64,000 nucleotides of DNA from Colwellia sp. (GCF_013214175.1 NZ_JABSPA010000006.1:225119-289118), one strand, 5' to 3'; shown: positions 49,539 through 59,686, counted from the stretch's first letter. Made by a program: numbers and translations. The notes: generated from the sequence alone by a model not told the origin.

Positions 49539-51068
49539 TTGGGTAATGTAGCCATAGTGACGACAGTAAAACCTTCAATATTTTTATTGGCTTTATTTTG
49601 CTTTATTTTATCTGGATGCGCTGCAAATAATAGAGATGTGTCTGAGGTTGCTAATCAACTCAGACATAATCTACCCATTGAAACTGCATTAACTAAACTC
49701 GAAGCAATAAAAGTTGATAAGCGAAGTAGTGCACAGCACGAGCTTAACTTAGGTTACTTACAACTTGTCAGTGGTGACTATCAAAATGCGATAACTAATT
49801 TTGAAAAAGCCAAGCAGACCATGACTTCTTTACAAGCGATATCAATATCTGAAAATTTAGCCTCTGCTACCGTCAATGAAACCTTTAGAAACTATTCGGG
49901 TTGGCCGACAGACCAAGTATTAGTACATGGTATGATGGCAATGGCTTACCTATTAAATAATGATCTCAACGGCGCTAGGGTTGAGGTATTACAAGCTGAC
50001 GTGCAAATGAATAAATTAGCTGAAACTGATCAAACCCAAGGGCAGTTAGCCTTTGTTCGCTACCTAGCAGGCGTCATTTATGAATTAAATGACGAATATG
50101 ATAGCTCACTCATCAGTTATCGAATGGCATTTAATATTTTAACAACACGAAAAGAAACAATACCCGCCCCCTTGCAACAAAGCCTTATTGACTTAACTTC
50201 GCGTGTTGGCCTCGCAGATGAATCAAAAGATTACCAAAAACAATTTAGTCGAGGTTTATCTAAGCACTATACCAATAAACAGTTTGTTTTTGCTTTTGAC
50301 GGTGTTGTCACACAAATGCAGCAAGCTAAATCTACACTTTGGTGGGATATAGATGATGTCTACTTATCAGTAGCACTACCAAAGTTCCCTCGAAATAACT
50401 ATGTTGAATATCCTTTTTACATTCATTCGGAAGAGGGTGAAATAGTTACTCAAAGTATAGAATCTATTGAAAAACGAGCCAGAGAGGATCTACAAGCAAG
50501 AATGCCAGCTATATCGGCTATGGCACTTGCTAGAGCAGGCGCTAAATTCCAAACAGTTAAAGAACTAAATAAAAAAGATAATGTACTTGGCGCTTTCGCA
50601 AATATTTTGACTATTATGTCTGAAGTTGCTGATCTTCGTCACTGGAGCCTATTGCCCTCTTCAATTCAAATTGCCATCAGTTATGAAACAACTGCGACAT
50701 TACAATTATCCAGCAGATACGGCCAACAGTTTATCGATGCAGCTAACGGTCAGCAAATAGAGCAAGTTCAAGAGATAGAGATATACCCCCTTGAAAGCAC
50801 TCTTACTAATAATACTACTACTGACAATAGTACTTCTGACAACCAGCTTTCCGCTGAAGAAAGTCTCGAAGAAGCTATTTCAAGAAATCATATAACAGAG
50901 AGTATGACTGCTAAATCAAGAGCATTGCATGAAAATATCTTGAAAGTAAGTCCTACGACAATGAAAAAGACCAGAACGAATATAGCAAAAATAAATAATT
51001 CAACGAATAAGAACGCGGTAGTTCTTCTCTCTAGCTTGACAAATAAAATACATATAGCGAGCTTTTAA
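49539..51068 (+). CDS. COG3014-type lipoprotein with TPR-like repeats
   Basis: Start is TTG 49539, supported by AAGGAG 6 nt upstream and by the signal peptide with lipobox LSGC (Cys27); no ATG fits. The 509-residue product has helical TPR-like units (LNLGYLQLVSGDYQNAITNFEKAK, MAYLLNNDLNGARVEVLQAD, GVIYELNDEYDSSLISYRMAF), then a beta-rich part with PRNNYVEYP. The last about 90 residues are Asn/Thr/Ser-rich and look unstructured. It recalls the COG3014 proteins found with LpoB and LPP20 genes; function unknown. Confidence 0.72.
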   Translation: MGNVAIVTTVKPSIFLLALFCFILSGCAANNRDVSEVANQLRHNLPIETALTKLEAIKVDKRSSAQHELNLGYLQLVSGDYQNAITNFEKAKQTMTSLQAISISENLASATVNETFRNYSGWPTDQVLVHGMMAMAYLLNNDLNGARVEVLQADVQMNKLAETDQTQGQLAFVRYLAGVIYELNDEYDSSLISYRMAFNILTTRKETIPAPLQQSLIDLTSRVGLADESKDYQKQFSRGLSKHYTNKQFVFAFDGVVTQMQQAKSTLWWDIDDVYLSVALPKFPRNNYVEYPFYIHSEEGEIVTQSIESIEKRAREDLQARMPAISAMALARAGAKFQTVKELNKKDNVLGAFANILTIMSEVADLRHWSLLPSSIQIAISYETTATLQLSSRYGQQFIDAANGQQIEQVQEIEIYPLESTLTNNTTTDNSTSDNQLSAEESLEEAISRNHITESMTAKSRALHENILKVSPTTMKKTRTNIAKINNSTNKNAVVLLSSLTNKIHIASF

Positions 51069-51108
51069 CGTAATGATATTAATCGCATAAACAGCACAAG
51101 GATAAAAA

Positions 51109-52059
51109 ATGAAAAAACTTTTAAGTATTTTAATGGTATTAAGTATTGCTGCTTGTAGCTCAACACAAAATCAACCACCACAATGGCTCACTCAACCAGC
51201 AAAGGTTTACCCACAAAGCCAATACCTAGCAGCTGTTGGCCAGGGGCGTGATGTTGAACAAGCAAAGCAAATAGCCTTAGCAAATTTATCGCGTATATTT
51301 TCAGTTTCAATATCCGAAGAACAAATAGATAAAAGCTACTTCTCTACTGAGCAAGGTAAAACTCACAATGAAGTAACGCGCTTTATTTCAGCAACAGCGA
51401 ACCAGCAATTAAAAGGCGCCGTTATAAAAGAAACATATCAAGAGCCACAAGGGCAAAGTTATGCAGTCGCAGTAATGGAAAAGTTACCGGCAGCTAAAAT
51501 ATTTAGAGAATCAATCAGACAACTTGATCGTAAAGTGTCAGGTAACTTGTCGTATGCGAAGAATGAAGCGCCTAATTTCTTTAAGGCCTTAAAGGCACTT
51601 GAGCAAGCTCATACTGCCCAGCAGCAGCGTGAAAATGATAATAGGAACTTAGTGCTAGTGGCAAATAAAGGCATAATATCTCAAACCACCAGTGCCGACA
51701 TCGCAAATTTAATCAAAAGTTCATTAGCCAAGCTTAGCTTCAAAATAAGTAGTGATGACAGTTTTCTAAGTAAACAGTTAAGTGCATCTGCCGCTAATTT
51801 AGGTGTGAACTTATCTCAAACTTCTCCAATAGTCTTACTGGGAAAAGTAGAACAACAACCGGTATTATCTCAAGGTGGTTGGTTTTGGCTAAGGGGTAAT
51901 ATCCATATTAGTGTTAGTGATGGAGAAAACACCACGCAACAATTACTTTTCCCTTTTAAAATATCAGCCCAACAAGAGTCGATGTTAACTCCAAGGCTAG
52001 AGAAGCATATCGCTAATAATTTAGAAGCATATATTATTAAAACAATATTTAAAGAGTAG
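51109..52059 (+). CDS. LPP20-family lipoprotein (second, long copy)
   Basis: The 316-residue product has lipobox IAAC (Cys16), then PPQWLTQPAKVYPQSQYLAAVGQGRD and AKQIALANLSRIFSVSISEEQID, the LPP20 pattern, in residues 20-150. The second half (about 165-316) is a different domain with a beta-rich SNDG-type layout (PIVLLGKVEQQPVLSQGGWFWLRGNIHISV). AAGGAT lies upstream of the ATG. It closes the four-gene lipoprotein operon. Confidence 0.8.
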   Translation: MKKLLSILMVLSIAACSSTQNQPPQWLTQPAKVYPQSQYLAAVGQGRDVEQAKQIALANLSRIFSVSISEEQIDKSYFSTEQGKTHNEVTRFISATANQQLKGAVIKETYQEPQGQSYAVAVMEKLPAAKIFRESIRQLDRKVSGNLSYAKNEAPNFFKALKALEQAHTAQQQRENDNRNLVLVANKGIISQTTSADIANLIKSSLAKLSFKISSDDSFLSKQLSASAANLGVNLSQTSPIVLLGKVEQQPVLSQGGWFWLRGNIHISVSDGENTTQQLLFPFKISAQQESMLTPRLEKHIANNLEAYIIKTIFKE

Positions 52060-52157
52060 TTTTAGAGATATCACTATAAGACTAAAAATTTTAAAGCTAG
52101 TTCAGAACACAGCAATGCTTTTCATCTTAATCTTATTTACCGCTGAGCTATTTGGCA

Positions 52158-53492
52158 CTAATTTAGCGGTAAATGCACTTCTACTTGCAAGCCACCTTGG
52201 GGATGGTTGTTTAAGGTAATTTGACCTTGATGGCCATCACTAATTTCCCGGCAAATACTTAAACCTATGCCACTGCCATCTGCTTTAGTTGAATAATAAG
52301 GCAAGAAGGCTTTCGTCAGTACTTCTACTGGCATACCTGCTCCAAAATCTCTCACTGTAATAGCTAATGTACCCTGTTGACTTGCTACATGTACGACGCT
52401 GCTTTTATCTGGGCATGCTTGTTGGGAATTTTTCAGTAGGTTTATTAATAACTGTTCAATTTGGCTCTCATCACCTGAAAACATTAAACTCGTCTCTTGG
52501 CAACTAAGGCTAAAATGATACAACTCTTGTAATTGCTTTAAGGTTTTGATTACATCAAAGTTTTGTTTTTGTGGTCTCGATAATCGCGCTAGCTGACTGT
52601 AACTTTGAATAAATTCAGCTAACTTATTTATCCGCTTAGAGATAGTGGCAAACACTCGTATTAGTTGTGGCTCATTTAAACGCTTTGCTAGGATATTACC
52701 GCTATGACACATAGAGCTTATGGGTGCGATTGAGTTATTCAGTTCGTGGTTAATAACGCGTATGACCTTTTTCCACGTTTGTAACTCTTGCTGATGCATG
52801 GCTTGGGTTAAGGGTTTGAGTAAGGTTAATTGATGCCGACTGCCGTGCAATTTCAAATGATGACGAGATAGGTGCCAGCTTTGCTCGGTTTTAGCTGTAG
52901 CCTTAACCAGATCATCATTAACATTATTATCATTTAGCAGTAACTGAATAATGGCATTGTCTTTATCATGATGCGGAATGAGTTCAGGCAGCTTCTCTGC
53001 TAATAGAATTGCCCAAGACAAACCCAACATACTCTTTTGCTTAAAAAAGTACTCAGCGGCGCGATTAGCGAAGATAATGGTATCTCTGTGGTTCACTAAT
53101 ACCGTGACAACATCGGAGGCATTCACCACTTTATCGAGTAGTAATTCTCGTTGATAGATAGATTGTTTTTCTTGTCTTAACTTATCCGTCACTTGATTGA
53201 ACAGCGTCAATACTTCGGCTTGGTTTTTATTTGCTTTGTTAGCTTTGTTTTCTTTAGGAACGGCCAAGCTAATAGAGAAATCACCGTCTTGTAAATTACG
53301 TAAGCCATGTAATAACGACTGTATGGTTTGCTGGTTTTGTTGACTGTTTTTCTGATCATAGCGATAGCATAGTGCAGCTAAGGTAATCAATAATATTGAG
53401 GTTAATGAAAATAATCCAGGTTCACTAGGCAATAACAGTATGAAACTAGCGATAAAGACAATATTGAGCAGGATCAATTGGATAATTAACAT
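52158..53492 (-). CDS. NtrY-like sensor histidine kinase
   Basis: The 444-residue product has two N-terminal membrane helices with almost no periplasmic loop, a HAMP-like segment with a KANKANKNQAE insert, a PAS-like region (VTVLVNHRDTIIFANRAAEYFF) and the kinase core. Phospho-acceptor His249 lies in VINHELNNSIAPISSM, N box in LLINLLKNSQQACPD, G boxes in VRDFGAGMP and ADGSGIGLSICREI. The HELNNSIAPI H-box belongs to the NtrB/NtrY class that pairs with NtrC-type regulators; one is encoded 34 bp upstream. Confidence 0.92.
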   Translation of the reverse strand: MLIIQLILLNIVFIASFILLLPSEPGLFSLTSILLITLAALCYRYDQKNSQQNQQTIQSLLHGLRNLQDGDFSISLAVPKENKANKANKNQAEVLTLFNQVTDKLRQEKQSIYQRELLLDKVVNASDVVTVLVNHRDTIIFANRAAEYFFKQKSMLGLSWAILLAEKLPELIPHHDKDNAIIQLLLNDNNVNDDLVKATAKTEQSWHLSRHHLKLHGSRHQLTLLKPLTQAMHQQELQTWKKVIRVINHELNNSIAPISSMCHSGNILAKRLNEPQLIRVFATISKRINKLAEFIQSYSQLARLSRPQKQNFDVIKTLKQLQELYHFSLSCQETSLMFSGDESQIEQLLINLLKNSQQACPDKSSVVHVASQQGTLAITVRDFGAGMPVEVLTKAFLPYYSTKADGSGIGLSICREISDGHQGQITLNNHPQGGLQVEVHLPLN

Positions 53493-53526
53493 AGCGGTTC
53501 AACTAAAGTAGTACCTAAAATAAGGG

Positions 53527-54834
53527 CTAACATTGCGACTCGACATCTATCTGATATTTTTCTATACGGCGGTATAACGCTTGTCGACTTAAACCTAGCT
53601 CGGCTGCACTATGTTTGATTACGCCATTATGTTTAATCAATACCTGTTCGATGTGCTCTTTTTCATTGGTCGTTGAAGTTACTAAACTTGATGCTAGCTG
53701 AAAATCACTCGGCGCTAGCATGTTATTGTTGGCAAAAACTAACGCACGTTTACAAGCATTTTCTAATTCACGTACATTGCCCAGCCAAGCATGGTTTGTT
53801 AATGCATGCTTAGCTTCATCGTTAAGTGAGTAGTCACTACCAATAAAGTACTCAGCTAACGGCACAATATCCGCTTGCCGCTGTGCTAGTTCGGGTAAAT
53901 GCAACTCGATAACGTTTAAACGATAATAGAGATCTTGCCGAAAGGTACCTTGTTGCACCGCTAACGTTAAGTCGGCATTGGTGGCACTCAATACTCTGAC
54001 ATCAACCTTTATGGTTGTGCTAGAGCCTAAACGTTCAAATTCACCGGTTTGCAATACACGCAGTAATTTCATCTGACCCGACAAGGGTAAGTTGGCGATT
54101 TCATCTAAGAATAACGTGCCGCCATCTGCTGCTTCGAAACGCCCAATACGCGCTTGATTCGCACCAGTGAAAGCGCCCTTCTCCGCGCCAAACAACTCTG
54201 CTTCCATCAGCTCATGGGGTAAGGCACCCATGTTCACTTTGATAAAGGCATTATTAAAACGTGGCGATTGTTGGTGAATATAATCAGCCAGCTTTTCTTT
54301 ACCTGCACCATTAGCGCCGGTAATTAATACATTTACCGTAGCGTCAGCAACTTTGCCTGCCTGTGCTATTAGCGTGTACATTGCTTGGCTTTTATAAATA
54401 AAATCTTCTGCTGAGTTTTTGTTGTTCTCAATGCTATTTTTGTCTTTAAGCTTTGTTTGAGATTTTTGACTATATTGGGCGACCAGTTCAAGTAGCTTAT
54501 TATCGTCCCACGGTTTTTGTAGGTAGTCAGTTGCGCCACCTTTCACCAATGAAATTGCGGTTTCTAATTGTGTCCACGCGGTGATTAAGATGATAGGTAA
54601 ATCATTATTTAGCGCTTTTAAGGCTTTAAAGAGTGATTTACCTTCTTTACCGGAAGTGATGCCTTGGGCGAAGTTCATATCTTGAATAACTAGATCAACA
54701 CTTTGATGAGCTACCGCCATTAATGCTTGTTTCTCATTTTCAGCAGTTAATACCCTATACCCGTGCAAACTCAATAACAACTCAAGCGCTTCCAGGATAT
54801 CAGGGTTATCATCAACGATTAATATTTGTGTCAT
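53527..54834 (-). CDS. Sigma-54-dependent NtrC-family response regulator
   Basis: The 435-residue product has a receiver domain (DD9-10, Asp52, Lys near 107 in YLQKPW), an AAA+ domain with Walker A GANGAGKEKL, the sigma-54 contact loop GAFTGA, Walker B GGTLFLDEI and the R-finger region. A Fis-type helix-turn-helix follows (HSAAELGLSRQALYRRIEKY). All parts for transcription activation with sigma-54 are intact. The sigma-54 promoter and palindrome cluster in front of the adaptor gene at 59.6 kb are the likely targets. Confidence 0.93.
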   Translation of the reverse strand: MTQILIVDDNPDILEALELLLSLHGYRVLTAENEKQALMAVAHQSVDLVIQDMNFAQGITSGKEGKSLFKALKALNNDLPIILITAWTQLETAISLVKGGATDYLQKPWDDNKLLELVAQYSQKSQTKLKDKNSIENNKNSAEDFIYKSQAMYTLIAQAGKVADATVNVLITGANGAGKEKLADYIHQQSPRFNNAFIKVNMGALPHELMEAELFGAEKGAFTGANQARIGRFEAADGGTLFLDEIANLPLSGQMKLLRVLQTGEFERLGSSTTIKVDVRVLSATNADLTLAVQQGTFRQDLYYRLNVIELHLPELAQRQADIVPLAEYFIGSDYSLNDEAKHALTNHAWLGNVRELENACKRALVFANNNMLAPSDFQLASSLVTSTTNEKEHIEQVLIKHNGVIKHSAAELGLSRQALYRRIEKYQIDVESQC

Positions 54835-54856
54835 TCTGTTCCTTTTGCATTAATTC

Positions 54857-54953
54857 TGTAGGCGGGAACTTGTTCGCGCATCACTTAGGAATTTATTCGC
54901 GCCTTTCTTACGAGAATTTTTACAAAAACTGCGCGATTAAAATCACGCCTACA
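54857..54953. repeat. REP-like inverted pair overlapping a stop codon
   Basis: TGTAGGCGGGAACTTGTTCG (from 54857, plus strand) and TGTAGGCGTGATTTTAATCG (from 54953, minus strand) are two REP-like units facing each other, a BIME-like pair. The TAG of the second unit at 54949-54951 is the stop codon of the permease gene. GGCGCGAATAAATTC between them (minus strand) may be a third, worn unit. Confidence 0.65.
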
Positions 54954-56163
54954 CCGTTCTCGTAGCAATTACCGGTGGAATATTACTGGTCTTTATCGCG
55001 GGGATCAGAGTTGCTAATGTACCGGCAACAAAAATGACTGCACTTGCTAATAAAAACAACATCATATCTGGTTTACTCAAGCTAATATACTGACTCAACA
55101 AAATATTGAATGCTAAAGCCATACCCAAACCTAAGACACAGCCAATGCTATATACCAACCAGTTTTCTGTTAGCACATATAAAAGAATATCTTTTTTACG
55201 TGCTCCCAACGCACGTCTAATACCAATGAACTTCTTCTGCCGTGAGATATGAAATTGTGAGTAAGCATAACTACTGATAGCGGTAACAAAGATCATTAAG
55301 CCACATAACATTAAGAACAATTGTGCTAAGCCTTTGTCATGGCGATAAAAACGCTGCAGGTGTTCAGCCATGGTGATAACTCTGTATATATCACGTTCAG
55401 GCTGTACGGCTAATATAGTATCGCTGACTTGGTTACGTACCTTGTCTATGTGGCCAGCGGTCACTTTTAGTAAGTAATTTCGCCCAGTAAATACATATTC
55501 CATCACACGATTACCAAAAACCCCATATTGCTTATCAATTGGAATGGTAGGGTCGAGCATTATATCTTTAACGACGCCAACCACACGGCCATTATTAGTC
55601 TCTTGCCCGAGCGCTGAACCCTCGCCATATAGCGCTTTTTTTAATGACTCAGTAATAAGTACATTGCCATTTTTCTCACTGCCAAAATCAAGTTCATCAT
55701 CTTTAGTTAGAAATCGGCCCTCCACTAATGCTAATGCTAACGTTTTCCCAAGCTCCTCATTGGTGAGAAAAATTTTCACGTCTTGTAGGTATTTATCTTT
55801 ACGCACACTCTCTGGATCATCTAAGTCATAAACATTACCTAACATGCCTCGTCTATTAATAGGTAACTGATTAACAAGCGAAACACTTTCAACGCCCGGT
55901 AATTTGTGCAGTGTTTGCAGGTCTTCACTCACGATAGAACGGAAATAGTCTAGGTCACGATAATTTCCCGACGTTGGTTGTAAGGATACAATCAAGATAT
56001 TTTCGGCATCAAGGCCGGTTTTTTGTGCCAATTTTTCATTAGTATCTAACGCTAAAATAGCGCTATTGATTAACAAACCTAAGGTTATAGCTAATTGTAA
56101 GATTAATAATCCCGTGGTAAATTTTCTTAACAATAAGGATTTAAGTAGTGCTTTAATATTCAT
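54949..56163 (-). CDS. ABC transporter permease (MacB/FtsX type), second
   Basis: The 404-residue product has the MacB layout: a first helix (FTTGLLILQLAITLGLLINSAIL), a periplasmic domain (about 40-280; VESVSLVNQLPINRRGM, DVKIFLTNEELGKTLALALVEGR) and three C-terminal helices with RRALGARKKDILLYVLTENWLVYSIG. It pairs with the preceding permease as a heterodimer. The stop codon lies in a REP-like element. Confidence 0.85.
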   Translation of the reverse strand: MNIKALLKSLLLRKFTTGLLILQLAITLGLLINSAILALDTNEKLAQKTGLDAENILIVSLQPTSGNYRDLDYFRSIVSEDLQTLHKLPGVESVSLVNQLPINRRGMLGNVYDLDDPESVRKDKYLQDVKIFLTNEELGKTLALALVEGRFLTKDDELDFGSEKNGNVLITESLKKALYGEGSALGQETNNGRVVGVVKDIMLDPTIPIDKQYGVFGNRVMEYVFTGRNYLLKVTAGHIDKVRNQVSDTILAVQPERDIYRVITMAEHLQRFYRHDKGLAQLFLMLCGLMIFVTAISSYAYSQFHISRQKKFIGIRRALGARKKDILLYVLTENWLVYSIGCVLGLGMALAFNILLSQYISLSKPDMMLFLLASAVIFVAGTLATLIPAIKTSNIPPVIATRTV

Positions 56164-56183
56164 GAGTATCCCTTACTAACTAG

Positions 56184-57482
56184 CTATTTAAGTTCAGCTG
56201 AAATGGTGTAACGATTGGCGCGATATAGTGGGTATAACGCACTCGCAATTGAAGTAACTAATGCCAATAACATACCTAACACAAGTAACTTAGGCTCTAA
56301 CACAGCAATATTGGCTAAACGTGGTAAAAACTGTACTGATAATTTAAGAAACAACCAACTCAATACTAATGCTATCGCCCCGGTGAATAAGCCTAATAAC
56401 ACACTTTCAGTTAAGCCTTGCATCAACATTTGACGATTGCTTGCCCCAAGCGCTCGACGTAAGCCAACCTCAAATTTTGCCGCATGAAAGCGTGATAGTA
56501 ATAAGCTACTGGCATTGAAAATGCAGACAGCTAAGAACAGTACTGAAGCTATGGTGAAGGCTAGTACCTTTTGGTCAACCACCTTTTTTTCCGTTAGCCA
56601 CTCATTAACATTGTGCAGTTCATTTCTTGTCGCAAGAGGGTGCTCTCCGGCATCTTTAAGTTGTTGACTGTAATTATCAAGGTAAGATTGCATTGCAGAG
56701 CGCTGGTGTATATCGTCTAGTTCAACCCAAGCTTGTAAGTAATAAGCGTTTTTATCACGAGTATCTTCAACACCTGAATAATTATCCGCAGAAGAGCTTC
56801 TGGCATGTATCGACCAACCTAAGTCTATTGCTGTTTCAAGTGGTGCATATATATCGTCGGTTAAGTTAAAAGCTCGTCCTTCAGTAACATGATAAAACAA
56901 AGGTCTTAATACCCATGGTTTTAATACACCAACAATGGTTAACAGCTCTCCATCAAGTTCTAAGGTTTTACCTACGCTATTTTTACCGGCAAATATTTTT
57001 TGATTTAAGTCATCACCAATAACTACTTCCATGCCACGACTTTTTTCAAAGGCCGAGCCATAAGCAAAGGGCGCATTAGTTAATTTAAAAAAGCCAGGTG
57101 TTGTTGCTCTTACTGTTGAATCAAAGCGTTTCATGCTTGTTGAGTCAACATCTCGTGCATAAACACCCGAGGCATAAAATACTGCACTGCGTTTAGGAAT
57201 ATCTGATTCCGCAATTTTCATGGCATCGCGGTAACGCAAGATATGCATTGGTTCATCTGGCGGCTGATCCCCTGGCCAAGTATTCATACTGATGTGAATG
57301 AGTTTGTCACTTTTTTCTGGTATAGGGTCGCTCGCCATAGAGTTTACCAAAGCCAGGTTTGCACAAAGCACTCCTACACCGATAGACAAGGTAAGCATAA
57401 TTAAGAAATACAATGTCGGCGCGCGCTTAAAGCTTTGCATTGCTAATGATAAGTTATAAGCAAACATGCTATTGCTACGCAT
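56184..57482 (-). CDS. ABC transporter permease (MacB/FtsX type), first
   Basis: The 432-residue product has a first helix (LYFLIMLTLSIGVGVLCANLALV), a periplasmic MacB-like domain (about 45-285) and three C-terminal helices with VGLRRALGASNRQMLMQGLTESVLLG. The start overlaps the ATPase stop by 8 bp, with GAGG 9 nt upstream; an ATG five codons later is an alternative. Two separate permease genes plus a separate ATPase, rather than a fused MacB, are typical of YknYZ-like exporters. Confidence 0.86.
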   Translation of the reverse strand: MRSNSMFAYNLSLAMQSFKRAPTLYFLIMLTLSIGVGVLCANLALVNSMASDPIPEKSDKLIHISMNTWPGDQPPDEPMHILRYRDAMKIAESDIPKRSAVFYASGVYARDVDSTSMKRFDSTVRATTPGFFKLTNAPFAYGSAFEKSRGMEVVIGDDLNQKIFAGKNSVGKTLELDGELLTIVGVLKPWVLRPLFYHVTEGRAFNLTDDIYAPLETAIDLGWSIHARSSSADNYSGVEDTRDKNAYYLQAWVELDDIHQRSAMQSYLDNYSQQLKDAGEHPLATRNELHNVNEWLTEKKVVDQKVLAFTIASVLFLAVCIFNASSLLLSRFHAAKFEVGLRRALGASNRQMLMQGLTESVLLGLFTGAIALVLSWLFLKLSVQFLPRLANIAVLEPKLLVLGMLLALVTSIASALYPLYRANRYTISAELK

Positions 57483-58215
57483 CAGCCATTTCCTCTTTTA
57501 CTGCTGCACTTACCGTTTTGCCTGTAGATCTATCTAGCGGAGCGTATATTCTAAAGTCAGCGAGTTGGCCATCAATAACCTGCACATTTCGACTCACTTC
57601 ACGGGCTTGGTCAGGATCGTGCGTTACCATAATAATGGTAGCGCCGCCTTTGTTAAGATCATGTAATATTTCCATCACTTGTCGCGCCATTAATGAATCG
57701 AGATTACCTGTTGGTTCATCGGCTAATAAGATTTTCGGTTCTCCCGCTAGCGCTCTAGCAATAGCAACACGTTGTTGTTGTCCACCTGATAGTTGGCTTG
57801 GTAGATATTTAAGTCTTGAAGCTAAACCTACTTTTTCTAGCGCCTCTTCAACTCGGCGCTTACGCTCACTGGCACTAAAACCACGGTAACGCAGCGGCAT
57901 GTCAACATTGTCAAAAATGCTGTAATCAGGAATAAGGTTATAGTTTTGAAAAATGAAACCAATTTTTTCGTTTCTTAAGCGTGATAGTTCGTCATCTTTT
58001 AGACCTTGTACGCTAACACCATCTAATTCATATTGGCCGCGGTCAAAGTTATCTAATAAGCCGGCGACATTCAGAAAAGTAGATTTACCCGAACCTGAAG
58101 GCCCTGTTACCGCGACAAACTCCCCTGCTTTTACATTTAATGAGAAGTCTCGTAGTGCGTGTGTTTGAATGGTATCGCTTTGATAAATTCTAGAGATGTT
58201 GTTCATTTTAAGCAT
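57475..58215 (-). CDS. ABC transporter ATP-binding protein (MacB/LolD type)
   Basis: The 246-residue ATPase has Walker A TGPSGSGKSTFLN (38-50), the Q-loop FIFQNYNLIPDYSIFDNV, signature LSGGQQQRVAIARAL, Walker B ILLADEPTGNLDS and the H-loop IIMVTHDP, all intact. It powers the two adjacent FtsX-type permeases. It lies 146 bp after the adaptor gene, probably in the same operon. Confidence 0.94.
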   Translation of the reverse strand: MLKMNNISRIYQSDTIQTHALRDFSLNVKAGEFVAVTGPSGSGKSTFLNVAGLLDNFDRGQYELDGVSVQGLKDDELSRLRNEKIGFIFQNYNLIPDYSIFDNVDMPLRYRGFSASERKRRVEEALEKVGLASRLKYLPSQLSGGQQQRVAIARALAGEPKILLADEPTGNLDSLMARQVMEILHDLNKGGATIIMVTHDPDQAREVSRNVQVIDGQLADFRIYAPLDRSTGKTVSAAVKEEMADA

Positions 58216-58361
58216 AGTACTTTCCTTTTGTATTAAGCTCTTACATGTTGCCTTAGGCTAAACATGCGCCACTAAGCCTTGGCTTATTTATTTGTTTGAT
58301 AGTTTGTATGTCTAGTAAATTAGTGTTTATTTTAGGGAGGCTTGATCACCCCCCAAGTTAT

Positions 58362-59633
58362 TTAACCACCTAGGTAAATTTGTTCGGCTTTATTAAAATC
58401 GTCATAGTCTGAAGTAATCACTTGCTGGCCAGCTGTTATACCGGAAGTAATTTCGATATATTCAACGCTACTTGCCCCCGTGGTAATCGCTATTTTGTTG
58501 GCATAACTGTCTTCAACAATTTTAAAGATAAACTTGCCACCAAATGAGCCTATAAAGGCACCACGTTTAACCATAAGCACATTTTCTTTTTTCTCGAATT
58601 CAATGCGGGCGTTAATACGTTGGTTCTGTCTTAATTGAATTTTCTTTGAATTTATAATCTTCGCTCGCACGGTGACTTGATTGCCTTTAACTTCCGGTGA
58701 AATTGCTATAATTTCACCGCGTATTGAAACTCCAGAAATTTTCATTGCGACTTCCAGACCTAGACCTAAATCATCAGCGTAGAACTCAGGTACACTTAAC
58801 TCTGCTTCGTACTCAGATAAGTCGACAATGGTCATAATCGCGGTGTTAGCTGCAATGGTATTTTTCTGCGCTACCAGCCAGTTACCTACCACGCCACTTA
58901 CCGGTGCCTTAATGGCTAATGCATTATAACGACGCGATAATTCATCAAGGATCAGCTGCTCTTTTTTGACCAAAAACACTCTATGCTGCTGTTCGAAATG
59001 TAAACGCTCTTTGGCAAATGACACTCTTTTCTGCGCATGTTCAAATAAACGGGTGGCATCAGTTACCGCGTCCTGGCTTTTTAGCCAATCCACTTCACTA
59101 ATAATTTGTTTAGCGTAAGATATTTCTGCCCGTTGAAATTCGCGCTTAGCAACATTTAAGCTAGATTGCGCGGTATTCATGTTACTTTCAAGGTCAAGCT
59201 GCGCCTCTTTATCTGCTAAGACACCGCGGTTGGCGTTAATGCTTAATTGCTCAAGGGTCGTTTGTTGCTGTTTGATTAGGGCGTCTAATTCCGGGCTAAC
59301 CAAGCGAGCAACAATTTGGCTTTCTTGCACCGCTTCCCCTGGTTTGGCTAGCAGCGTTATTTTACCAATTTCAGTGCTATAAAGTTGTGGAGCATTGGCC
59401 GCAACAGCTTTACCAGAAACCACCACATCACGGATAAGGTCTCCTCGAATCACTGTGTTTATGTTAACGGTGTTACTGTCAATAGTCGGAATTGAAGAGT
59501 ACCACTGAGACAGGGTTGGTAAAGTAAGATAAGAAAGGCCACATAAAACCGTTAAGCTCAGTAATATTTTCTTTACTGGAATTTTCTTAGGATTAACAAT
59601 TACTTCATCCTGTCCACTTGTTCCTGCAATCAT
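58362..59633 (-). CDS. Periplasmic adaptor (HlyD/RND-type) of the ABC exporter
   Basis: The 423-residue membrane-fusion protein has one N-terminal helix (KKILLSLTVLCGLSYLTLPTLS), a split lipoyl domain (GEAVQESQIVARLVSPEL and PVSGVVGNWLVAQKNTIAANTAIMTI), a long coiled-coil hairpin between them (about 110-245), and beta-barrel and membrane-proximal parts. It links the MacB-type transporter to an outer-membrane channel, which is not encoded here. First gene of the operon, controlled by a sigma-54 promoter 26 nt upstream of the start. Confidence 0.9.
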   Translation of the reverse strand: MIAGTSGQDEVIVNPKKIPVKKILLSLTVLCGLSYLTLPTLSQWYSSIPTIDSNTVNINTVIRGDLIRDVVVSGKAVAANAPQLYSTEIGKITLLAKPGEAVQESQIVARLVSPELDALIKQQQTTLEQLSINANRGVLADKEAQLDLESNMNTAQSSLNVAKREFQRAEISYAKQIISEVDWLKSQDAVTDATRLFEHAQKRVSFAKERLHFEQQHRVFLVKKEQLILDELSRRYNALAIKAPVSGVVGNWLVAQKNTIAANTAIMTIVDLSEYEAELSVPEFYADDLGLGLEVAMKISGVSIRGEIIAISPEVKGNQVTVRAKIINSKKIQLRQNQRINARIEFEKKENVLMVKRGAFIGSFGGKFIFKIVEDSYANKIAITTGASSVEYIEITSGITAGQQVITSDYDDFNKAEQIYLGG

Positions 59634-59669
59634 GTAATTCTTCTAAGTTAACTTTTGATAACCTAGTGT

Positions 59670-59686
59670 TGCAGATTCAATGCCAA
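59670..59686 (-). promoter_or_regulatory. Sigma-54 promoter of the exporter operon
   Basis: On the minus strand TTGGCATTGAATCTGCA has GG (-24) and GC (-12) with exactly ten bases between, matching TTGGCA-N7-TGCA well. The expected transcription start near 59659 leaves a 26-nt leader before the ATG. Confidence 0.82.
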
